From Paraburkholderia agricolaris (GTDB lineage: Bacteria > Pseudomonadota > Gammaproteobacteria > Burkholderiales > Burkholderiaceae), in the NCBI RefSeq assembly GCF_009455635.1, contig NZ_QPER01000002.1:1-64000 (forward strand): DNA of 64,000 bases, in the 5' to 3' direction. The translations under genes were made by a program, and so were the position numbers. Below are positions 1-7,883 of the stretch, piece after piece; the first letter of the stretch is position 1; every line of letters begins with the position of its first letter. The notes beneath the pieces are model-generated. The model saw nothing but the letters and a program-made list of their open reading frames with translations. It was not told where the DNA came from and made no database searches.

Positions 1-1347
1 ATGGCCACGAAGCGCGCGAAGAAGACAGATGTAGTCAGCCCGAGCTCGGCCGAATTACGCAAGGCCGTTGAGGCGATCGCTATCCAGCCCAAGAGCGGCA
101 AGATCACGCTCCTTACCCGCAAGCTGTTCAACGTTCTGCTTGCGGTCGCTCAGCAAGCTGACGAGTCCGGTGACACTTATCGGGCCTTGCTGTCCGACAT
201 CGTCGCCAATTCGGCATTCGATTCGAACGACACGGCACTGGTCAAGGAGCACTTGCGGCGCATGGTGTCGGTGCAGGTCGAATGGAGCACGGGCACGTCC
301 AGCCAGAAGCCGGGCCGGAAATGGGGTATCTCCACGTTGATTGCCGACGCGGAAATTCTCGAGGATCCCACTACTCGCCGCGTCTGGGTGGAATTCTCGT
401 TCGCCCCCAAGATCAAGAAAAAACTGCTCGATCCGGTTCAGTATGCGCGACTGAGTCTGCAGTTCCAGAGCCAGTTGCGCAGTAGCGCGGGTCTCGCCCT
501 TTACGAAATCTGCGTTCGCTACCTGACTAATCCGAGCCATCTGACGATGCGCGAGACATGGGAATGGTGGCGGCCTATCCTGTCCGGCACCCCCGATACC
601 GAAGCCGGCGACGAGGCCAAGCGCGAGTACAAGTACTTCAAACGCGATTACTTGCGCCCCGCCATCGCCGAAGTGAATGCGGTCACCAACATCTTTGTCG
701 AATTGATCGAGCACCGGGAAGGGCGGCGGGTCGCCGAGATCCAGTTCCGCGTGACCGAGCGCAAGCAGCCCATGCTTGCACTCGACGAGCACCCGAATGT
801 GTTCGATAGCACCCTGGTCGACCGGATGGTGAAGATCGGCATTCCGTTGAAAGAAGCGCAAACGCTGTATGCCGACAGCGAAGAAAACCGGATTCGCGCG
901 GCGCTGCAGATGACCGAGCAACGCATGCGCAGCACGTCTTTGCCGCCTGTGCGTAGTGCACCGGCTCTGTTCAAGGACGCGTTGAAGAAGGGCTATGCAC
1001 CGCCGGTCGAGGCGCTGCCGTCCGCTGGCGGCAAGGCCGCAGTGGCCGCGCCGGCAGACGACTTGAAAGCGCGTCTGCTTGGCGAGTACTCGGCGGTTCG
1101 CCGCAAGGAAGCGCGGGAGCTCTACGAGGAGCAAGGTGAGTCCGAGCGGGAGATCGCCCGGAAGTCATTTGAGGACGACGAGTTGCCGGGTCTCGGCACC
1201 CATATGCGGGACGACTGGCGCCGTCGTGGGCTGGATTCGAAGATCGTCGACACGGCGTTCTTCGATTGGCTGGCTCGCAAAACGTGGGGCGAACCCACTG
1301 ATGGCGATCTGCTCGCCTTCACGCTGAGCCAATCGCGCGCGGCGTAA
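1..1347 (+). CDS. Replication initiator protein (Rep_3/RepB-like)
   Basis: This 448-aa protein resembles the plasmid-type initiators that start replication of secondary chromosomes and megaplasmids in Burkholderiaceae, binding iterons at the origin. The N-terminal 260 residues look like the tandem winged-helix initiator fold, with signature stretches such as LTRKLFNVLLAVAQQ and SSAGLALYEICVRY. The C-terminal third is charged and less conserved. The window begins at its ATG, so its promoter, ribosome site and any iterons lie outside, probably at the far end of a circular replicon. It faces parA-parB convergently across a shared terminator. Family assignment is from remembered motifs; the chromid role is inferred from the adjacent parABS genes. 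Confidence 0.85.
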   Translation: MATKRAKKTDVVSPSSAELRKAVEAIAIQPKSGKITLLTRKLFNVLLAVAQQADESGDTYRALLSDIVANSAFDSNDTALVKEHLRRMVSVQVEWSTGTSSQKPGRKWGISTLIADAEILEDPTTRRVWVEFSFAPKIKKKLLDPVQYARLSLQFQSQLRSSAGLALYEICVRYLTNPSHLTMRETWEWWRPILSGTPDTEAGDEAKREYKYFKRDYLRPAIAEVNAVTNIFVELIEHREGRRVAEIQFRVTERKQPMLALDEHPNVFDSTLVDRMVKIGIPLKEAQTLYADSEENRIRAALQMTEQRMRSTSLPPVRSAPALFKDALKKGYAPPVEALPSAGGKAAVAAPADDLKARLLGEYSAVRRKEARELYEEQGESEREIARKSFEDDELPGLGTHMRDDWRRRGLDSKIVDTAFFDWLARKTWGEPTDGDLLAFTLSQSRAA

Positions 1348-1362
1348 TCTGGTCATCAAGAG

Positions 1363-1400
1363 AAACGGCGGCGCACTTTGGTGCGCCGCCGTTTTTTTCC
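1363..1400. terminator. Bidirectional intrinsic terminator between rep and parB
   Basis: A perfect 14-bp stem (1363-1376 with 1381-1394) closes on a TTTG loop. T-runs follow it on the plus strand, and A-runs before it give U-runs on the minus strand. It sits between the converging rep and parB genes and can serve both. Confidence 0.9.
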
Positions 1401-1421
1401 CTGCGGAAAGTTTCCGCTCTG

Positions 1422-2465
1422 CTACTTCAGCATCTTCTCAATCTGACGAAGAATGTCGTCACGCTTTTCACGCGTAAGACCCTTCAGGCGCAGTTCGATT
1501 CGATCGTCGCCATACGATTTCAGGTCGCCGACAGCAACTCCGCCAAGCTTGATTTCCAGACGCTGCGCGTAACGCTGACGCCCCGCCGGCTTGGTACTTT
1601 CCTGCGCGCTTGCCCTGCCCTTTACGATGTCCGCGACTTGTCGCGTGCTCAGGTCGTCCGAGAGGATTTTGTTGATCAGGCGTAGCGTGGCTTCGGCGCC
1701 GCGGGCAGTGTGATAGCGGCCCACCTGATACGCCATGTTCGAACCAAAGCGGTCAGGCCTCGCGACCATCTCATGCATTACCGCCTCGGGCAGCTTTGCA
1801 ATCGACAGCGCCACGGCGACGGTCGATTCGTCTAGGCCAAGATGTTCGGCAAGCTCCTTCTGGCTCTGGAAATGCCGGTCGTCGAGGAAGCGTTTCCAGA
1901 CGACCGCGTTGTCGAACACCGTCTGCGAGTCGCGCTGGACGTTGAGGTCATAGCCGAGCTTGTAGCTTTCGAGGCCGATCGGCAGATCGATCACGATTGC
2001 CTTCACCGATTCCTTGTTCGCTTCCTTAAGCGCCCGCACACGCCGGCCGCCGTCGCTGACGAAGTAGGTGCCGGGATTGTCGTAATCGGGAATGACGTGA
2101 ATGGCCTGCTGCTGTCCCTGCTTTGCCAGATTGACAGCAAGCTCGGCAATCGACGATTTCAGATAGAAATGGCGCGGGTTGAACGGGCTGGGTTTGATCG
2201 TTTTGAGCGTCAACTCGATCACCTGGCCCGGACGGTATGCGTGCTCGATCCGCCACGCGCGATAGGCCGCTGACTCATTGGCGGTATCGGCAGCGTCGAC
2301 TTCTGCGACCTCCTGCGGCGTCACCGGCTGGATGGTGCGGCTCGGTACATCGCCAGTCTTGACCATGTCGTCGATCGCATTCAGGCGGTCGAGGGCGGTT
2401 CGCTTTTCGCTGCTGGTCGTATCAGGACGTGCTTGAAAGCCTTTGGCGAATTGGGAGGGTTTCAT
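1422..2465 (-). CDS. parB: Chromosome/plasmid partition protein ParB
   Basis: A 347-aa centromere-binding protein that loads on parS and, with ParA, segregates the replicon. The ParB/Srx-type N-terminal domain spans roughly residues 80-185 and contains KPSPFNPRHFY and GGRRVRALKEA (139-149), the CTP-binding and clamp region in this family. A helix-turn-helix follows near 198-220 (SQKELAEHLGLDESTVA). The C-terminal end is probably the dimerisation domain. The start is ATG at 2465. Its Shine-Dalgarno AAAGGA shares its first bases with the end of a parS palindrome, so ParB binding could affect expression of its own gene (inference). It lies 24 bp downstream of parA. Confidence 0.93.
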   Translation of the reverse strand: MKPSQFAKGFQARPDTTSSEKRTALDRLNAIDDMVKTGDVPSRTIQPVTPQEVAEVDAADTANESAAYRAWRIEHAYRPGQVIELTLKTIKPSPFNPRHFYLKSSIAELAVNLAKQGQQQAIHVIPDYDNPGTYFVSDGGRRVRALKEANKESVKAIVIDLPIGLESYKLGYDLNVQRDSQTVFDNAVVWKRFLDDRHFQSQKELAEHLGLDESTVAVALSIAKLPEAVMHEMVARPDRFGSNMAYQVGRYHTARGAEATLRLINKILSDDLSTRQVADIVKGRASAQESTKPAGRQRYAQRLEIKLGGVAVGDLKSYGDDRIELRLKGLTREKRDDILRQIEKMLK

Positions 2466-2474
2466 TCAGGGTCC

Positions 2475-2488
2475 TTTATGCGCATAAA
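2475..2488. promoter_or_regulatory. parS-like centromere site (parA-parB gap)
   Basis: A perfect 14-bp palindrome TTTATGCGCATAAA lies in the 24-bp gap between parA and parB, overlapping the parB ribosome-binding site on the minus strand. It is one of four identical 14-mers within the first 4.02 kb and matches the core of the Burkholderia chromosome 2 parS as I remember it (GTTTATGCGCATAAAC). Confidence 0.85.
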
Positions 2489-2489
2489 T

Positions 2490-3152
2490 TCAAGGGAGCA
2501 GGGCTGCGATCTCGTTGGCGCACGCCCGTACTTCGATGGCGGCGAGCTTGGCGCCGCGATCGTTCATCTGAAGCACTGTTTGCCCTAACGCCATCGCCTG
2601 TTTGTAGGCTTCGCGCGTTGGGATCTGGGTCTTGAGCAGAGGGAAGCCGAGTTCTTCCAACGCGCGCTTCAGTTCGCGCGTCAGCATCCGTTTCTCTTCG
2701 GTCTTGTTCAGCAGAAAGACTGCGCGCAGGTCCTCGTTCATTACTTGGGCTTGTTGCACGAGCTTCACCAGTCCGACGCTTGACCAATAGTCGGCGGGCG
2801 ACGACGACGTCGGCATGATCGCAACGCTCGCTGCAAGCAGCACGACGCCGGACACTTTCTCGGTGATGGAGGGCGGGCAGTCGACGACGATGATGTCGTA
2901 GTCAGCCACGAATTTCTTGATCTCGCGATGGATCTGGCTGCCGGCTTCGGAGAGATTGACAACTGGAAAGGGGATGCCGGTTTCGCCGTCGGATGATGCG
3001 CTGGCCCAATGGATCAGCGTGTTTTGACCATCTGCGTCTACGACGAGGACGCGCTTACCCTTCTCATGGAACGCAGCCCCGAGATGCATCGCGATTGTGC
3101 TCTTTCCGACCCCACCCTTCTGCTGAGTTACCGCGATGATTTCTGCTGCCAC
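2490..3152 (-). CDS. parA: Partition ATPase ParA
   Basis: A 220-aa Walker-type ATPase that moves ParB-parS complexes during segregation. The deviant Walker A motif KGGVGKST is at residues 12-19 and VVDADGQNT follows near 37. The Walker B-like IIVVDCPPS lies near 85-93. The short length, without an N-terminal helix-turn-helix, is type Ib or chromosomal style. The start is GTG at 3152, chosen because a perfect AGGAGG (3161-3166) sits 8 nt upstream and the first residues run straight into the P-loop strand. It is the first gene of the parA-parB operon. Confidence 0.93.
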   Translation of the reverse strand: MAAEIIAVTQQKGGVGKSTIAMHLGAAFHEKGKRVLVVDADGQNTLIHWASASSDGETGIPFPVVNLSEAGSQIHREIKKFVADYDIIVVDCPPSITEKVSGVVLLAASVAIMPTSSSPADYWSSVGLVKLVQQAQVMNEDLRAVFLLNKTEEKRMLTRELKRALEELGFPLLKTQIPTREAYKQAMALGQTVLQMNDRGAKLAAIEVRACANEIAALLP

Positions 3153-3256
3153 AATCTTAACCTCCTCTTTTTAGACGCAAATGGATTTTACCTGGATGAA
3201 TTCTCATTTCAATCGTTTTTGTGTAAACGCGAGAAGAATTAGCCGTTCGGGATAGG

Positions 3257-3270
3257 TTTATGCGCATAAA
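3257..3270. promoter_or_regulatory. parS-like centromere site
   Basis: TTTATGCGCATAAA, flanked as G-core-G, so it matches 15 of 16 positions of the remembered GTTTATGCGCATAAAC consensus. It lies about 100 bp upstream of the parA start and could seed ParB spreading over the par promoter. Confidence 0.88.
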
Positions 3271-3556
3271 GAAGGTGAGCGATAGCGCAGCAGCGATGAA
3301 GCGCGATCAGTGGGAACAAGCTGGTGGCGTCTGGGAGATGTCAGACGGTATGAAGGGGCGAAAAGTGAAGTGGCCGCGGTTGAGCACAGTGCGGCTGGCA
3401 CCCTCGGATATAGCGTCCGTCGTATCCAGATTCGACGCAGCCCTTATGAACCAGATCTGGTTTTGCCATATCGCGCTTTTGCGCGGCCCAGCTGCTGGCG
3501 GCGAGGTTCACCTGCGGGACGCTTTCGTGTTCAGCGAGCCGGTTCGCCCGGTTATC

Positions 3557-3570
3557 TTTATGCGCATAAA
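3557..3570. promoter_or_regulatory. parS-like centromere site
   Basis: Third identical TTTATGCGCATAAA palindrome, flanked as C-core-C, exactly 300 bp from the previous copy and 75 bp before the GCACG array. Confidence 0.88.
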
Positions 3571-3645
3571 CCCATTGCGCTCTGCCCACACGTCGAGTCG
3601 CTGCCGCAGTGAGGGTTGACCACGCGGACCGGTATGATTTTGTCG

Positions 3646-3805
3646 GCACGGCACGGCACGGCACGGCACGGCACGGCACGGCACGGCACGGCACGGCACG
3701 GCACGGCACGGCACGGCACGGCACGGCACGGCACGGCACGGCACGGCACGGCACGGCACGGCACGGCACGGCACGGCACGGCACGGCACGGCACGGCACG
3801 GCACG
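3646..3805. repeat. Tandem microsatellite (GCACG)x32
   Basis: Thirty-two uninterrupted copies of the pentanucleotide GCACG (160 bp), with partial units at both ends (3644-3645 and 3806-3808). There is no point variation among copies. A 5-nt unit gives the same five-residue peptide repeat in every frame, so open frames across it are not evidence of coding. Perfect homogeneity suggests recent slippage expansion, so copy number may vary between isolates or assemblies. Confidence 0.98.
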
Positions 3806-3810
3806 GCATC

Positions 3811-3876
3811 TGGGACTGGGACTGGGACTGGGACTGGGACTGGGACTGGGACTGGGACTGGGACTGGGACTGGGAC
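3811..3876. repeat. Tandem microsatellite (TGGGAC)x11
   Basis: Eleven perfect copies of the hexanucleotide TGGGAC begin 5 bp after the GCACG array, with a trailing partial TGG. A frame through it would read alternating Trp-Asp, or Gly-Leu in another frame. I regard this as non-coding repeat DNA. Confidence 0.97.
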
Positions 3877-3998
3877 TGGCGATGCGCGAAGCCCCGCTTT
3901 GATGCACAGAGACCGGCCACCACAGCACACGAAGTGAAGCGTTACGCCGAGTGACCTATGCGGTCCTCAGTCACGTAACGACAAATTTCCACCTGCAC

Positions 3999-4012
3999 TT
4001 TATGCGCATAAA
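3999..4012. promoter_or_regulatory. parS-like centromere site
   Basis: Fourth identical TTTATGCGCATAAA palindrome, flanked as C-core-C, beyond the microsatellites and about 165 bp upstream of the ArsC-like gene. The four sites span about 1.5 kb around parAB. Confidence 0.88.
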
Positions 4013-4176
4013 CCGATTACCCCGAGCCGCTAACAGGCAACGCGCCTGTCCCAACCAAGAGAAACTCAGTCACCCCAACACCCGCCTCACCCAGTGCACC
4101 TGCCCCTCCAGCACCCGCTAGAATCTCCGCAAGAAGCGTCACGCCACCCAATACCAACACCACCTACTCAACAACC

Positions 4177-4536
4177 ATGATCACCATCTACCACAACCCT
4201 CGTTGCTCAAAATCTCGCGCCGCGTGCGATCTGATTGCCAACACCTACAACAGCGCGAACGAACCAACGGAAGTTGTCGAATACTTGAAGCAGCCACTCA
4301 CAGTCGCGCAACTCAAACAACTCAACGCGCAGTTGGGTTGCTCAGTCCGCGAGATGATCCGTGACACCGAAGCCGAATACAAAGCGCTCGATCTCTCCGA
4401 CCTCACTCTGAGTGACGCTCAGTTATACGAAGCATTGGCAAAGCATCCGATCCTGCTGCAACGACCGATCGTCGTGCGGAACGGGCGAGCCGTGATTGGC
4501 CGCCCGCCGGAAAATGTCGAAGCGCTATTTGCCTAG
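4177..4536 (+). CDS. ArsC/YfgD-family reductase
   Basis: A 119-aa thioredoxin-fold protein of the glutaredoxin-dependent arsenate reductase family. The active-site segment HNPRCSKSR places the redox cysteine at residue 10. The C-terminal RPIVVRNGRAVIGRPPENV carries the conserved arginine-rich anion site. The NPRCSKSR form and overall length resemble E. coli YfgD more than plasmid ArsC, and no arsR, arsB or acr3 lies nearby, so a role in arsenic resistance is not established. It is a single gene converging on the sulfonate-binding protein gene. Confidence 0.85.
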   Translation: MITIYHNPRCSKSRAACDLIANTYNSANEPTEVVEYLKQPLTVAQLKQLNAQLGCSVREMIRDTEAEYKALDLSDLTLSDAQLYEALAKHPILLQRPIVVRNGRAVIGRPPENVEALFA

Positions 4537-4570
4537 ACGCCTAAGCACTATGGCCTAAGTGAAAATTGCC

Positions 4571-5554
4571 CTAGGCCTTGGCAGGTAACGCAGCATCCTT
4601 CGTCACGATCTTCGTCGGGATGATGCGCAATTCGCTAAACGTGTCGGCAATACGTTGTTGCTCGGCAAGTACGTCCGCGTCGATGGGTTTGTAGACGTGC
4701 GCGTAGTGTCGCAAACCCGCTTCGATCACTCCTGCGTCGAGCCCCTGAATCGGCGCAAGCTGGGCGGCTGCTTCACTGTAGTGGCCGCGCACCCACGCCC
4801 CCTCTTTGCCTACTTCGTCCATCACGATAGCGAGCACGTCGCCGTTTTGCTCGGCGAACGGTCGCGCGCTCAGGAAGAACTGATGGTGGCTCACGATACC
4901 TTCGGCGTCGGCAAGCAAGCGGGCGTTCGATTGGCGTTTTGCCGCCTCGAGGAACGGATCCCAGATCGCCCATGCGTCGATCGACCCGCGTTCGAAGGCC
5001 GCGCGCGCATCGGCGGGAGCCAGAAAGACGGGCTGGATATCGCTGTACTTCACGCCGCTCTTCTGCAAGGCGGCGACCAGAAACCAGTGAACATCCGAGC
5101 CTTTATTGAATGCGATCTTCTTGCCCTTCAGATCCGCTAGCGTTTTGATTGGCGCGTCCTGATGTACAAGGATGCCTTCCGCATGCGGCGTCGGGATCTC
5201 ATAAGCCGTGTAGACGAAGTTTGCGCCGGCCGCCTGCGCGAATACCGGCGGCGCCTCGCCGACATAACCGAAGTCGATTGCGCCGACGTTCAGTCCTTCA
5301 AGCAATTGCGGTCCGGCGGGAAACTCTGTCCACTTGACCGTGATGCCCAGCGGCGCGAGCCGCTTCTCGAGCGTGCCGTGCGCCTTCAGCAACACGAGCG
5401 TATTGGCTGCTTTCTGGTAGCCGATGCGAAATTCCTTCGGACGCACATTCGCAGCGAAGACGGATGTCGAGACAATAGGCAAGGCCGCGGCGGCCAGCGA
5501 GGCGCCCACGCCGGCGATCAGTGCGCGGCGCTTGAGCAGCAGAGGACGGGACAT
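4571..5554 (-). CDS. Sulfonate/nitrate/taurine ABC transporter substrate-binding protein (SsuA-like)
   Basis: A 327-aa periplasmic binding protein of the SsuA/TauA type. An N-terminal signal with two arginines (LLLKRRALIAG) and a cleavage-like VFAAN near residue 34 suggests export, possibly by Tat. FRIGYQKAANTLVLLKAHG and IDFGYVGEAPPVFAQAAGA are typical of sulfonate-binding proteins. No permease (SsuC) or ATPase (SsuB) gene is adjacent, so it must work with components coded elsewhere. It is transcribed away from the permease gene that follows. The ligand is inferred from family resemblance. Confidence 0.87.
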   Translation of the reverse strand: MSRPLLLKRRALIAGVGASLAAAALPIVSTSVFAANVRPKEFRIGYQKAANTLVLLKAHGTLEKRLAPLGITVKWTEFPAGPQLLEGLNVGAIDFGYVGEAPPVFAQAAGANFVYTAYEIPTPHAEGILVHQDAPIKTLADLKGKKIAFNKGSDVHWFLVAALQKSGVKYSDIQPVFLAPADARAAFERGSIDAWAIWDPFLEAAKRQSNARLLADAEGIVSHHQFFLSARPFAEQNGDVLAIVMDEVGKEGAWVRGHYSEAAAQLAPIQGLDAGVIEAGLRHYAHVYKPIDADVLAEQQRIADTFSELRIIPTKIVTKDAALPAKA

Positions 5555-5779
5555 AAAAGTGCTCGTTCAGAAAACGGACGCAAAACGGACCGATTGCCTC
5601 CGACGATAATTCGTCTGCAAGCCTGGACGAACCGATAAATTTGCATAAGCAAATCACGTCGAAGAGTCCAGACATCTGCGATCCCTACCTGCGTGCCTCG
5701 CAGCGTCGAGTCGGCGTGCCCCGCTACAATCCTTCATCCGCACGCAGTCGCGGCTGTGTCAATCGAAAAAAGGGACATC

Positions 5780-7156
5780 GTGCATCTGACGACAACACTC
5801 GCGCCGTGGTCATCCCACGACACTCAACTGATCCTGTCGTGCGTGCTCGGGCTCGCACTGATCATCGTTTTCATCAGCGTGCTGAAGCTTGCGCCGTTTC
5901 TCTCGATTCTGGTCGGCACGTTCGCGGCAGGCTTTTCGGCCGGGTTGCCGCTGGAAGCGGTGGCCAGCGCATTCAGCAAAGGCGCTGGCGCGCTGCTCGG
6001 GGACGTCGGCATCATCATCGCGCTTGGGGCCATGCTCGGCGCGCTGATGGCGGAATCAGGCGCGGCCGACCGACTCGTCTCGACTATCCTCAAACATTCC
6101 ACACCTCGCACGCTCCCGTGGATGATGGCGCTGGTGGCGATCATCGTCGGCTTGCCGCTCTTCTTTGAAGTCGGCCTGGTGATGATGGTGCCGATCATCT
6201 TCGTGATGGCGCGCCGCTCGCAGCAGCCGATCCTGCGGATTGCGATTCCCGCGCTTGCCGGCATGACCACGCTGCACGCCCTGCTGCCGCCGCATCCGGG
6301 GCCGCTGATTGCCGTGAGCGCATTGCATGCCGATCTCGGTCTGACGCTCGGTCTTGGCCTGATCGTCGCGATTCCCGCGGTCATTCTCGCGGGCCCGCTC
6401 TACGGCATCTGGCTGTCGAAACGGATGCACGTGGTCGAGCCGGAAGAAATGGGCAAGCTTTTCACCGCGTCGCCAAACACCGGTGAGCCGCCGAGTTTCG
6501 CGATCTCACTCATCACGATCCTGCTGCCGGTCGCGATGATGTTAGGCCGCACGGTCGCCAAACTGGTGCTGCAACCCGAGACCGTACTGTTCAACGTGCT
6601 CGATTTTCTCGGTGAGCCCTTGGTCGCGCTCGGCCTCACCGTGCTGTTCGCGGTGGTGGCGCTGGGCTGGTCACGGGGCATGGCGCGCGACCGGGTCGGC
6701 GGCATTCTGCGCAAAAGCCTGCCGCCGATCGCCGCGCTGCTGCTGACCATCGGCGCGGGCGGTGGCCTCAAGCAGGCGCTCGTGGTGGCCGGCATCAGCA
6801 CGACGATCGGCAAGATCGCAGTCGGCGCGCATGTGCCGCTGATTCTGCTGGCGTGGCTGATTGCGGTCGCGCTGCGGCAAGCTACCGGCTCCGCGACGGT
6901 GGCGACCACCACGACCGCGGGTATCGTCGCGCCGGTCGTCGCGGGTCTCAGCGCGACGCACAATTCGTTGATGGCGCTCGCGATCGGGGCCGGTTCCGTG
7001 TTCTTCTGCCACGTGAACGATGCGGGCTTCTGGATGGTGCGCGAGTACTTCGGGTTGCAATTGAAACAGACGGTGATGGTCTGGTCGGTGCTGCAGACGA
7101 TCGTTTCCGTCGTCGGCCTCGTCTTGACGTTCGCGTTGTGGACCGTGCTGACCTGA
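5780..7156 (+). CDS. Gluconate:H+ symporter family permease (GntP/GntT-like)
   Basis: A 458-aa inner-membrane permease with about 12-14 hydrophobic segments. Family landmarks include GLPLFFEVGLVMMVPIIF, LLPPHPGPLIAV and QATGSATVATTTTAGI, all typical of the GntP family that imports gluconate and related hexonates. The start is GTG at 5780, preceded by AAAAAGGGA; an upstream in-frame ATG at 5693 would add 29 residues unlike the family and is less likely. No gluconate kinase or regulator is adjacent, so the substrate is only family-level. Confidence 0.87.
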   Translation: MHLTTTLAPWSSHDTQLILSCVLGLALIIVFISVLKLAPFLSILVGTFAAGFSAGLPLEAVASAFSKGAGALLGDVGIIIALGAMLGALMAESGAADRLVSTILKHSTPRTLPWMMALVAIIVGLPLFFEVGLVMMVPIIFVMARRSQQPILRIAIPALAGMTTLHALLPPHPGPLIAVSALHADLGLTLGLGLIVAIPAVILAGPLYGIWLSKRMHVVEPEEMGKLFTASPNTGEPPSFAISLITILLPVAMMLGRTVAKLVLQPETVLFNVLDFLGEPLVALGLTVLFAVVALGWSRGMARDRVGGILRKSLPPIAALLLTIGAGGGLKQALVVAGISTTIGKIAVGAHVPLILLAWLIAVALRQATGSATVATTTTAGIVAPVVAGLSATHNSLMALAIGAGSVFFCHVNDAGFWMVREYFGLQLKQTVMVWSVLQTIVSVVGLVLTFALWTVLT

Positions 7157-7295
7157 GTTTTTGCATGGAGATGCACGCAACGGTGGCAGGAATTGACGCC
7201 CGGCTGTCAATTCCACGTGACCTGGTCCGCTTACACTGCTTCGAAATAGGCGAGGCGCAGTCCCGCACCTCGTTCCCCGCCGACTTGGAGCCACC

Positions 7296-7586
7296 ATGCT
7301 TGAACTGAGACCGTCCTGCGAAGGGTGCGGCAAATCATTGCCGCCAAACGCACCTGACGCGATGATCTGCACGTACGAATGCACCTTTTGCGAAGTGTGT
7401 GCACTCAGCGTGTTGCGCAACGTGTGCCCGAACTGCGGCGGCAATTTCCAGCATCGGCCGATCCGCACGCGTGCGCAGTTGGCCAAACATCCGGCCGGCG
7501 CCACCGCGCATCCCGTTTCCGTCGACGAAGCAGCGCACGCGAGCTTTTTCGAGCGCTATCGGAACACATCGCCCGGCGAGCGCTAA
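7296..7586 (+). CDS. Small zinc-binding protein (DUF1272-like)
   Basis: A 96-aa protein with a compact cysteine-rich N-terminal domain. Cysteine pairs appear as CEGC, CTYECTFCEVC and CPNCG, followed by GNFQHRPIR. This matches my memory of DUF1272 proteins (start MLELRP.CE.C), which probably bind zinc; their function is unknown. The 30-residue tail is variable and polar. GGAG lies 7 nt before the ATG. A perfect hairpin follows the stop. Confidence 0.83.
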   Translation: MLELRPSCEGCGKSLPPNAPDAMICTYECTFCEVCALSVLRNVCPNCGGNFQHRPIRTRAQLAKHPAGATAHPVSVDEAAHASFFERYRNTSPGER

Positions 7587-7595
7587 ACAAGCCTG

Positions 7596-7631
7596 GCGTT
7601 GAGGGCGGGTTCCATGCACCGCCCTCAACGC
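7596..7631. terminator. Perfect 13-bp inverted repeat between converging genes
   Basis: Arms 7596-7608 and 7619-7631 pair perfectly (GCGTTGAGGGCGG and its complement) around a 10-nt loop. There is no T-run, so it may act as a weak bidirectional terminator or an mRNA-protecting stem between the DUF1272-like gene and the anti-sigma gene. Confidence 0.6.
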
Positions 7632-7679
7632 GGCCCGTCACGCTATTGCTCGACGCGCCGTCCAGATTCCGGCGCCGTT

Positions 7680-7883
7680 TCAGTCGTCGCCGCCGCCTGT
7701 CCCCGGTGTCGCGATCCCGCTCACCGTATGCGCTGCCACGCGCAACAGGCGGATCTGTTTGCGGTAATTGCGGCAGCCGCTGCAGGTGGGCAGATGCAGC
7801 CGGATCGCGACCCATTCGCCGGTCGTCAAACGGCGGTCGAGCGCGTCCGACAGCAGGCGCGTGATGTTCTTACACTTCCCCAT
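7680..7883 (-). CDS. Small zinc-finger anti-sigma factor
   Basis: A 67-aa protein with the anti-sigma zinc-finger signature H-x3-C-x2-C (HLPTCSGC) preceded by LLSDALDRRLT. It lacks a membrane segment, so it would be a soluble anti-sigma factor, probably redox- or zinc-responsive. It overlaps the end of the sigma factor gene by 14 bp, implying translational coupling. I choose ATG 7883 because AGAGGA sits 5 nt upstream; ATG 7889 is also in frame but too close to that site. The partner assignment is by context. Confidence 0.82.
   Translation of the reverse strand: MGKCKNITRLLSDALDRRLTTGEWVAIRLHLPTCSGCRNYRKQIRLLRVAAHTVSGIATPGTGGGDD

Larger units (their letters stand above)
3153..4176. other. Gene-free partition/origin-proximal region
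   Basis: About 1 kb between parA and the ArsC-like gene holds three parS-like palindromes, two adjacent microsatellites and no convincing gene. Reading frames across it are produced by the repeats (poly-ARHGT and poly-WD) or lack codon bias and ribosome sites. I see no TTATCCACA DnaA boxes or iterons here, so initiation sequences probably lie upstream of rep, outside the window. Confidence 0.7.

Noticed and set aside
3009..3242. Possible 77-aa plus-strand gene opposite the parA start
   Set aside because: It is antisense to parA for most of its length and has no family features or ribosome site.
3260..3619. Possible 119-aa gene upstream of the GCACG array
   Set aside because: It starts inside a parS palindrome, lacks a ribosome site and shows no recognisable domain.
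3616..3954. Open frames through the microsatellites reading poly-ARHGT then poly-WD, and minus-strand equivalents
   Set aside because: A 5-nt repeat without stop triplets is open in every frame; no ribosome site, no codon bias and no non-repeat domain support a protein.
4177..4536. Arsenic resistance operon
   Set aside because: No arsR, arsB or acr3 nearby, and the active-site context resembles YfgD more than ArsC.
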